Under the pieces are notes generated by a model. The model did not search any database, had not been told where the DNA came from, and saw only the letters and a list, made by a program, of their open reading frames with translations. Shown piece by piece: positions 58,428 to 64,000 of a stretch of DNA of 64,000 nt; the stretch's first letter is position 1; the number at the start of each line of letters is the position of its first letter. The DNA comes from RYN-230 sp963713815 (GTDB lineage: Bacteria; Actinomycetota; Actinomycetes; Streptosporangiales; Streptosporangiaceae): the NCBI GenBank assembly GCA_963713815.1, contig CAVQNH010000031.1, forward strand, positions 62,001-126,000, read 5' to 3'. Both the position numbers and the translations under genes were made by a program.

Positions 58428-59207
58428 GTGCCGCTGGTGTATTTCGATTCCAGCGCCTTCGTGAAGCTTCTTACCGAAGAGCCCGGAAGCGACCTCGCGG
58501 CCCAACTGTGGGATGGATGTGACGCCGCGGTGGCGAGCCGGCTGGCCTACCCCGAGGTACGCGCCGCACTGGCTGCCGCAGGCCGCAACCACGATCTGAC
58601 CAAGGGCGAGCTCAGCAGCGCCGGGCACATGTGGGAGGAGTACTGGGCAGCTACACGACCGGTCGAGCTCACCGCGGCCGTAGAGCAACACGCCGGCCAG
58701 CTCGCCTCTTCGCACGCGCTCCGGGGCGCAGATTCCGTTCACCTCGCCAGCGCTCTGGCCATTGCTGATCCCGACCTGGTCATGGCGGTCTGGGATCGCC
58801 GCCTGCATAAGGGAGCCCGTTCAGCCAGCCTCCGGGTCGCCCCAGCCGACGCTGGGTACAGCCTGACCCGGCTGGTCGCGGGGAGATACGGTGCGGGGAT
58901 GACGGTCAAACTCGTGGTCCTGTACACCCAGCCTGATGACCCGGCCGCGTTCGAGGAGCACTACCTCGGCGTGCACATGCCGCTGGTAGCGGCGCTGCCG
59001 GGGTTGCAGCGCGCCGAGGCCGGGCGGCTCACCGCGGCCCTCGACGGCGGCGGGCAGACGTTCTACCGGCTGACGGAGCTGTATTTCGCGGACCAGGCGG
59101 CGATGAACACCGCGCTCGGATCGCCCGAAGGCCAGGCCTGCGCGGCCGACTACCAGAAGATCGCACCGACCGGGTCGCGGATGTTCGTCAAGCTCCTGGA
59201 CGAGTAG
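58428..59207 (+). CDS. PIN-domain (VapC-like) toxin fused to an EthD-type domain
   Basis: Residues 1 to about 137 are a PIN RNase with all acidic residues in place: Asp7 (VYFDSSAFVKLL), Glu43 (YPEVRA), Asp102 (GADSVHLASAL) and Asp123 (VWDRRL). PIN toxins end about there. Here the frame continues through a 20-residue link into an EthD/dimeric ferredoxin-like domain (residues 158-259: MTVKLVVLYTQPDDPAAFEE, then YLGVHMPLVAALPG, ending MFVKLLDE). ATG 58899 begins the second part and could be an independent start. Loss of the toxin stop codon would explain the join; a true fusion would be unusual. GTG 58428 is the start. Confidence 0.8.
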   Translation: MPLVYFDSSAFVKLLTEEPGSDLAAQLWDGCDAAVASRLAYPEVRAALAAAGRNHDLTKGELSSAGHMWEEYWAATRPVELTAAVEQHAGQLASSHALRGADSVHLASALAIADPDLVMAVWDRRLHKGARSASLRVAPADAGYSLTRLVAGRYGAGMTVKLVVLYTQPDDPAAFEEHYLGVHMPLVAALPGLQRAEAGRLTAALDGGGQTFYRLTELYFADQAAMNTALGSPEGQACAADYQKIAPTGSRMFVKLLDE

Positions 59208-59329
59208 CGGGGCGGCAGGACCGGCCGCGGGGCGCGGTCCCGCGATTCCCGGCCCGCGGCTGTCGATCCGGGCCGGCGCCGTTCGACTCACTGGTGACCG
59301 TCAGCCATGCTGCGAACCAGGAGGATGAG

Positions 59330-59698
59330 ATGCGCTACCTGTTCCTGCTGTACGGGCCGGATGAGCCGCTGCCCGGACCGGAGACACCCGAAGGGCAGAC
59401 GATGATCGGCGAGTGGCGGACCGCCACCGAGGCCATGGCCAAGGCCGGCGTGCTGATCGATTGCGGCCCGCTGCACCCGCCGGCCGCCGCCACCACCGTC
59501 CGGGTCCGCGACGGCGAGACGCTGCTCACCGACGGCCCGGCCGCCGAGATCAAGGAGCAGTTCGGCGGCTACACGCTGATCGAGTGCGACGGCCTGGACG
59601 AGGCCCTGCGCTGGGCCGCGACCGTCCCGACCGCGTTCAACGGGTCGGTGGAGGTCCGGCCGGTGGTGCAGATCCCGGACCGGGGGGTGCCGGGCTGA
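59330..59698 (+). CDS. YciI/DGPF-type protein, partner of the second ECF42 sigma factor
   Basis: This 122-residue protein has MRYLFLLYGPDEPLPG at the start and the modified DGPF motif LTDGPAAEIKEQFGGYTLIE near 76-95 (Ala for Phe). AGGAGG precedes ATG 59330, which I prefer to the in-frame 59294. Like the copy at 16.5 kb it directly precedes and overlaps an ECF42-type sigma gene. Its sequence is clearly diverged from that copy, so the pairs are paralogues or separately acquired rather than a recent duplication. Confidence 0.87.
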   Translation: MRYLFLLYGPDEPLPGPETPEGQTMIGEWRTATEAMAKAGVLIDCGPLHPPAAATTVRVRDGETLLTDGPAAEIKEQFGGYTLIECDGLDEALRWAATVPTAFNGSVEVRPVVQIPDRGVPG

Positions 59699-60975
59699 GC
59701 CCGCCGTACGAGGAGGTCTTCCGGGCCCACTGGTGGGCGGCGGTCGCGGCCGTCGCCCGCCGGGCAGGCGACCTCGAGATCGCCGAGGACGCGGTGCAGG
59801 ACGCCTGCGCCGCGGCCCTGGCCCAGTGGCCCGCCGGCGGCATGCCGGATCATCCCCGGGCCTGGCTGATCGGCGTGGCCGGGCACAAGGCCGCCGACCG
59901 GCTGCGCCGGGAGAGCCGCCGCGCGGAGAAGGAGGCCGCCGCCATGCGGGACGGCGCGCTGGGCTGGGCCGGCGCCGGCCCGGGCGCTCCGGCGGCCGCG
60001 GAGGTGACGCCCGCGGGTGAGGCTGCGCCGGGCGGGCCGGCGTCGGGCGCGGACGACGAGCTGGGCCTCATCATGGCCTGCTGCCACCCGGCCCTGGACC
60101 CGGCGGTCCGGGTGCCGCTGACGCTGCGGTCGGTGTGCGGGCTGCCCACCGCCGAGATCGCGGCCGCGTTCCTGGTCCCGGAGCCGACCATGGCCCAGCG
60201 CCTGGTCCGGGCGAAACGCAAGATCCGGCAGGCCGGCATCTCGCTGGCCCCGCCCCCGCCCGCCGAGCGGGCCGGGCGCCTCGGCGGCGTGCTGCGCGCG
60301 GTGTACCTGGTGTTCACCGCGGGCCACAAACCCTCAGCCGGCGACGCCCTGGTCCGGGCTGACCTGTGCGACCAGGCGATCAGCCTGGCCCGTTCGCTGG
60401 CCGCGCTGGTGCCGGGCGAGGCGGAGGTGACCGGGCTGCTGGCGTTGCTGCTGCTCACCGACGCGCGCCGCGGCGCCCGGGTCAGTCCCTCGGGAGACCT
60501 GGTCCTGCTGGCCGACCAGGACCGCTCGCGCTGGGACCAGGCCCAGATCGGCGAGGGCGCAGCGCTGCTGGCCCAGGCCCTGCGCGCCCGCCGGCCCGGG
60601 CCGTACCAGGTGATGGCCGCGATCGCCGGGTGCCATTCCTGCGCCCCCTCGGCCGCGGCCACCGACTGGAAGGAGATCGCCGCGCTGTACGGGACGCTGC
60701 TCCGGTACGAGCCGACGCCGGTAGTCGCCGCGAACCGGGCCGCCGCGGTGGCCATGGCCGAGGGCCCGGCGGCCGGGCTGGCCCTGCTCGACGAGGCGGC
60801 CGCGGACCGGCGGCTGGCCCGCTGGCCGCAGCTGCACATCGCCCGCGCCGAGCTGCTCGGCCGGCTGGGCCGCCGCGCCGACGCGGCCCGCGCGTACCAG
60901 GCGGCGCTGGACCTGGCGCCCGCCGCGCCGGAGCGCGACTTCATCGGCCGCCGCATCCGGGAGCTGACCGGCTGA
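59695..60975 (+). CDS. Second ECF42-type sigma factor, apparent CTG start
   Basis: About 426 residues. Region 2 (EEVFRAHWWAAVAAVARRAG, then AEDAVQDACAAALAQW), region 4 (GLPTAEIAAAFLVPEPTMAQ, then RAKRKI), and the helical C-terminal extension (ALLLLTDARRGARVSPSGD, TPVVAANRAAAVAMAEGPAA) match the ECF42 architecture of the factor at 15.2-16.5 kb. A roughly 35-residue Ala/Gly insert splits regions 2 and 4. No ATG, GTG or TTG lies near the conserved start. CTG 59695 overlaps the YciI stop as CTGA, exactly where the other pair has GTGA, so I take CTG as the start. Confidence 0.85.
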   Translation: MSPPYEEVFRAHWWAAVAAVARRAGDLEIAEDAVQDACAAALAQWPAGGMPDHPRAWLIGVAGHKAADRLRRESRRAEKEAAAMRDGALGWAGAGPGAPAAAEVTPAGEAAPGGPASGADDELGLIMACCHPALDPAVRVPLTLRSVCGLPTAEIAAAFLVPEPTMAQRLVRAKRKIRQAGISLAPPPPAERAGRLGGVLRAVYLVFTAGHKPSAGDALVRADLCDQAISLARSLAALVPGEAEVTGLLALLLLTDARRGARVSPSGDLVLLADQDRSRWDQAQIGEGAALLAQALRARRPGPYQVMAAIAGCHSCAPSAAATDWKEIAALYGTLLRYEPTPVVAANRAAAVAMAEGPAAGLALLDEAAADRRLARWPQLHIARAELLGRLGRRADAARAYQAALDLAPAAPERDFIGRRIRELTG

Positions 60976-61032
60976 GCCCCTCATAGATCTCCAGCGAACC
61001 CTGTCACCCACGTCACCACGGAGACCACGGCA

Positions 61033-61896
61033 ATGAGCACGATCACGGCCCGCCCGGCCACCACGGGCGATTTCCCGGCCATCGCGAAGGTCGCGGTGGC
61101 CACCGGCCAGGACGAGGAGTGGGCCGGATCGGACCCCGCCTACCTGGCCTACCTGCTGGAGCACGGCACGCTGCTGGTCGCGGAGCGGGATGGCTCCGTC
61201 ACCGGTTTCGGCGCGACCAGGCTGATCGGCGACGGCCCGGCCGCGGTCAGCATGCTGTGCGACCTGTTCATCCACCCCGGGACGCACGGACGGGGCTGCG
61301 GCCGGGCCATCCTCAGCGCCTTGTGGCCGGAGCGGCCGGGTCCGGGCGGGCCGCGGCGGATGACGTTCAGCAGCCAGCACGCGAGCGCGCTGCCGCTGTA
61401 CACGCGGTTCGGCCTGGACGCCTGGTGGCCGCTGCTGTACCTGGGCGGCGAGGCGCGGGCGCTCCGCGCGCCGGGCGGGTGGACGGTGTCGCCGGCCAGC
61501 GTGACCGACGTGGCGGCGGCGGAGCAGGACTGGACCGGCGTGGACCGCTCCGCCGATCACCGGGCCTGGGCGGCCCGCCCGCACGGGCAGCCGGTGCGGG
61601 CCTTCCGGCACGGGGAACTGGCCGCCGCGGGCACGGCCGCCGGCCACGGCGACGAGTACGGCCTGGTCCACCTGGCCATCGCGCCGGGAGTCCCCGCCGG
61701 TGACGCGGTACTGGCCGTGCTGGCCAGGCTGGACGCCCCCGGGGGCCGGGCCCGCGTCTGCCTTCCCGCGCCGCATCCCGCGGTGCGGCTGCTGTTCGCG
61801 GCGGGCTGGCGCCACGGGGACAGCGACCTGTTCATGGCCTCCGACCCCGGGCTGCTCGACCCCCGGCGGGCGGTGCCGAACCCGGGGGGCGCCTGA
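61033..61896 (+). CDS. GNAT-family acetyltransferase with tandem half
   Basis: The 287-residue protein opens with a full GNAT domain (MSTITARPATTGDFPAIAKV, CDLFIHPGTHGRGCGRAILS as acetyl-CoA motif A near 76-95, LPLYTRFGLDAWWPLLYLGG). A second, weaker half from about 150 (YGLVHLAIAPGVPAGDAVLA, then RLLFAAGWRHGDSDLFMA) resembles a degenerate GNAT repeat. The substrate is unknown. ATG 61033 lies 57 bp after the sigma gene on the same strand, so co-transcription with the YciI/ECF42 pair is possible. Confidence 0.8.
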   Translation: MSTITARPATTGDFPAIAKVAVATGQDEEWAGSDPAYLAYLLEHGTLLVAERDGSVTGFGATRLIGDGPAAVSMLCDLFIHPGTHGRGCGRAILSALWPERPGPGGPRRMTFSSQHASALPLYTRFGLDAWWPLLYLGGEARALRAPGGWTVSPASVTDVAAAEQDWTGVDRSADHRAWAARPHGQPVRAFRHGELAAAGTAAGHGDEYGLVHLAIAPGVPAGDAVLAVLARLDAPGGRARVCLPAPHPAVRLLFAAGWRHGDSDLFMASDPGLLDPRRAVPNPGGA

Positions 61897-61987
61897 CGTT
61901 CCGGGTGACCGAGGCAACCCCTGGCCGACCTGCCGGGATGACCCGACTGATGCCATGATGCTCTGTGTGGATAAGAAGATGCTCCAC

Positions 61988-62010
61988 GATTCGCGGTGGG
62001 ACCGCGAATC
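61988..62010 (+). terminator. Hairpin after the GNAT gene
   Basis: GATTCGCGG (61988-61996) pairs with CCGCGAATC (62002-62010) around TGGGA. It lies in the 301-bp gap between the GNAT and Doc-like genes, where I find no other gene and no recognisable antitoxin. Confidence 0.55.
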
Positions 62011-62180
62011 CGGGCCGCTCCCGGCGGGTGCCAGACCGCGGGGTAACGGCGTACGGCGGAGTACGCGGCGGACGGTCACGCCGCGCCGCTGAGCGCCCAT
62101 GACCAGCACCGCCACCAGGTCCTGGTGCGGGTGGTCCGGATCAGTGATGCCCTGAACCAGCGCCTGGCCCTGTGATGAGG

Positions 62181-62205
62181 TTCTGTGACGGGATTCTGTG
62201 ACGGG
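62181..62205 (+). repeat. Direct repeat at the start of the Doc-like gene
   Basis: TTCTGTGACGGG occurs at 62181-62192 and 62194-62205, with a degenerate third copy (TTCCGTGACTGAG) following. The proposed GTG start at 62198 lies in the second copy, and GTG 62210 in the third. Confidence 0.75.
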
Positions 62206-62587
62206 TTCCGTGACTGAGTTCCTCACCGTCGATGACGCGCTGGAGGTGGCGCGGCTGGTCATCGGCGAGGCGGCCCGGGTGCGTGACTTCGCGGACCTGG
62301 ATGCGGCGCTGGCCCGGCCGCGGCAGACCGAGGACGGCCGGGAGCTGTTCCCCGGCATCTGGGACAAGGCGGCGGCGCTGATGGAGTCGCTGGGGCACAG
62401 CTACGCGCTGGTGGACGGGAACAAGCGGCTCACCTGGAACGCGACCTGGTACTTCCTGGGCGTGAACGGTCACCCGCTGGCCGAGCCGCTCGACGAGGAA
62501 GCGGCGTTCCAGTTCATGTACGACCTGGTCCGGGGCAGGATTACCGCCTCCGCGATCGCGGAACGGCTGCAGAAGTTCGCCGCCTGA
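62198..62587 (+). CDS. Doc-like (death-on-curing, Fic superfamily) protein with altered catalytic His
   Basis: Doc toxins phosphorylate EF-Tu through a Fic motif H-x-[FL]-x-D-G-N-K-R. This 129-residue protein has the fold and the phosphate loop V72-D-G-N-K-R77, then NATWYFLGVNGHPLAEPLD, but the motif begins Y69-A-L, with Tyr (TAC) in place of the catalytic His (CAC). Activity is therefore doubtful. No antitoxin is recognisable in the 300 bp upstream or downstream. The start is GTG 62198 or GTG 62210; direct repeats cover both. Confidence 0.8.
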   Translation: MTGSVTEFLTVDDALEVARLVIGEAARVRDFADLDAALARPRQTEDGRELFPGIWDKAAALMESLGHSYALVDGNKRLTWNATWYFLGVNGHPLAEPLDEEAAFQFMYDLVRGRITASAIAERLQKFAA

Positions 62588-62619
62588 GGCCCCCGGGCCA
62601 GCGGTCCGGGCCGCCCGGG

Positions 62620-64000
62620 TTACTGGCGGCCCAGGTTCGGGGCGCCGTCGCGGAGAACGTACTTCTGGATCTTCCCGGTGGCGGTCTTCGGCAGCTCGGT
62701 GACGAATGTGACCCCGCGCGGGGCCTTGAAGTGAGCCAGCCGCTCGCGGGCGAACGCGATGATCTCGTCCTCCGTCGCGGTCTGGCCGTCCCGGAGCACG
62801 ACGAAGGCCTGCGGGGTCTCCCCCCACCGCTCGTCGGGCAGGCCCACGATCGCGGCCTCCTGGATCGCGGGGTGACGCAGCAGCGTGCCCTCGACCTCGA
62901 CCGACGAGATGTTCTCGCCGCCGCTGATGATCACGTCCTTGATCCGGTCGCGGATCTCGACGTAGCCGTCCGGGTGCACCACGGCGGCGTCGCCGGTGTG
63001 GAACCAGCCGTCGCCCATGGCCCGGTCGGTGGCGTCCGGGTCGTGGTAGTACCCGGACATGACGACGTTCCCGCGGACCACGATCTCGCCCAGCGTCTGC
63101 CCGTCCGCGGGGACCTCGCCGCCGTCCGCCTCGATCACGCGCAGCTCACCCGAGGTGAGCAGCTCGACCCCGGTCCGCGCCTTCTGCACCGCCCGGTCGG
63201 CCGGGGTGAGCTTCTCATGCTCGGGCAGCGGGGCGCAGACCGTGATGAACGGGGCGGTCTCGGTGAGGCCGTAGACCTGGGTGACCTCCCAGCCGAACTG
63301 TTCCTCGAGCCGCTCGATGGTCGCAGCGGCCGGCGGCGCGCCGGCCGTCACCACGTGCACACCGGGCGGTACCGCCCCGCGCACCTCAGCCGACGCGTTC
63401 GCCAGCGAGATCAGCACGGTCGGGGCCGCGCACAGGCTGTGGACCCGCTCCTGGCGGATGAGCTGGAACACCGCGCCCGGCTCGACCTTGCGCAGGCAGA
63501 CATGCGTCGCCGCGGCGGCGGTGACGGTCCAGGTATATGTCCAGCCGTTCGCGTGGAACATCGGCAGCGTCCACAGGTAGCGCTCGCCCACCGGGATCGG
63601 CAGGTGCAGCAGGGTCCCGATCGAGTTCATCATGGCGTTGCGGTGGCTGATCATCACGCCCTTGGGGCGCGCCGTGGTCCCGCTGGTGTAGTTGATCGTC
63701 AGGAGGTCACGCTCGTCCACGTCCGCCGGGGTGAAGTCGGGGCTGGCGTCCGCGATGGCGGCCTCGTAGTCGAGCCAGCCGTCCCGGGCCCCCCCGAACG
63801 CGACGAAGTGCCGCACCCCGCTGAGCTGGTCCCGGACCGAGTCCACGGCGTCCAGGTACTCCGCGTCGGCGCAGACCACGCTGGAGCCGGAGTGGTTGAT
63901 GATGTAGACGAAGTCGTCGGGGGTCAGCCGGTAGTTGATCGGCACCAGCACCGCGCCGATCTGCGGGACGGCGTAGAACGACTCCAGCTGGGCGTGGGTG
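62620..64000 (-). CDS. AMP-forming acyl-CoA synthetase, 5' end beyond the window
   Basis: The frame is open to the right edge, so the N-terminus is missing. About 460 residues are visible: the P-loop INYTSGTTARPKGVMISHRN, the LPMFHANGWTYTW substrate region, AMP motif VYGLTETAPFITV, hinge DGWFHTGD and DRIKDVIISGGENISSVEVE, and the catalytic Lys near the end in LPKTATGKIQKYVLRD. It activates a carboxylic acid as acyl-AMP and then CoA thioester. The family is the medium/long-chain FadD group; the exact substrate cannot be read. Confidence 0.9.
   Translation of the reverse strand, partial: THAQLESFYAVPQIGAVLVPINYRLTPDDFVYIINHSGSSVVCADAEYLDAVDSVRDQLSGVRHFVAFGGARDGWLDYEAAIADASPDFTPADVDERDLLTINYTSGTTARPKGVMISHRNAMMNSIGTLLHLPIPVGERYLWTLPMFHANGWTYTWTVTAAAATHVCLRKVEPGAVFQLIRQERVHSLCAAPTVLISLANASAEVRGAVPPGVHVVTAGAPPAAATIERLEEQFGWEVTQVYGLTETAPFITVCAPLPEHEKLTPADRAVQKARTGVELLTSGELRVIEADGGEVPADGQTLGEIVVRGNVVMSGYYHDPDATDRAMGDGWFHTGDAAVVHPDGYVEIRDRIKDVIISGGENISSVEVEGTLLRHPAIQEAAIVGLPDERWGETPQAFVVLRDGQTATEDEIIAFARERLAHFKAPRGVTFVTELPKTATGKIQKYVLRDGAPNLGRQ

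Noticed and set aside
61957..62178. Possible antitoxin gene before the Doc-like gene
   Set aside because: The only open frame near the gene (ending RISDALNQRLAL) has no start codon after an in-frame TAA and no antitoxin signature.
60334..62367. A 677-residue minus-strand frame
   Set aside because: It spans the antisense of the ECF42 gene, the GNAT gene and the gap after them; no recognisable domain.

Overview
The window is very GC-rich, with strong third-position GC bias and many GTG/TTG starts. It comes from an actinobacterium of the Streptomyces/Streptosporangium type. The markers are BldD, mycobacterial-type integration host factor, an Rv2175c-type DNA-binding protein beside a PASTA kinase, an actinobacterial PriA that has lost its ATPase motifs, and the order priA-metK-coaBC-rpoZ-gmk-mihF-pyrF-pyrD-pyrK-carB-carA-pyrC-pyrB-pyrR/bldD. 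I cannot name the genus. I see no rRNA, tRNA, CRISPR array, transposase or integrase.

Layout. 0-11 kb: a repeat-rich unknown gene; a minus-strand pair of a MerR/B12-domain regulator and an ECF sigma factor; an aldose epimerase; xdhC-mocA; and a ferric-iron ABC operon behind an IdeR/DmdR-type iron box. 11-15 kb: ribE-ribBA-ribH-hisG behind an FMN riboswitch. 15-18 kb: an ECF42-type sigma factor with a YciI partner, then rpe and a DUF2786 gene. 18-30 kb (minus strand): rsmB, fmt, def, an unknown gene, priA, a membrane protein, metK, coaBC, rpoZ, gmk and mihF, i.e. translation, methionine/SAM, CoA and nucleotide housekeeping. 30-41 kb: the complete UMP operon pyrR-pyrB-pyrC-carA-carB-pyrK-pyrD-pyrF, with a PyrR-binding hairpin at its 5' end and a strong terminator at its 3' end. 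41-42 kb: divergent bldD with a BldD box on its promoter. 42-57 kb: a second conserved actinobacterial block holding a HEPN protein, GNAT, metF, Rv2175c homologue, FAD reductase, PASTA kinase, two GT-C-like membrane proteins, endonuclease IV, a sulfite-oxidase-like enzyme, DAHP synthase and thiI. 57-64 kb: accessory genes, namely toxin-antitoxin pieces, a PIN-EthD fusion, a second YciI/ECF42 pair, another GNAT, a Doc-like toxin and an acyl-CoA ligase cut by the window end.

The most interesting element is the leader of the DAHP synthase gene. An apparently leaderless 24-codon peptide contains FWFWYGY. A perfect 14-bp terminator hairpin follows it, and the 5' arm of that hairpin can pair instead with two upstream segments. 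This has the architecture of ribosome-mediated attenuation sensing all three aromatic amino acids.

A caution runs through the window. Several genes, including essential ones (carB), are broken by one- or two-base frame changes, often at homopolymers or short repeats. Others lack a canonical start (def, endonuclease IV, one sigma factor, one membrane protein). Some of this probably reflects sequence error; the tandem-repeat frame break in the PASTA kinase might be real. Short in-frame tandem repeats, mostly 15 bp, recur in unrelated genes.
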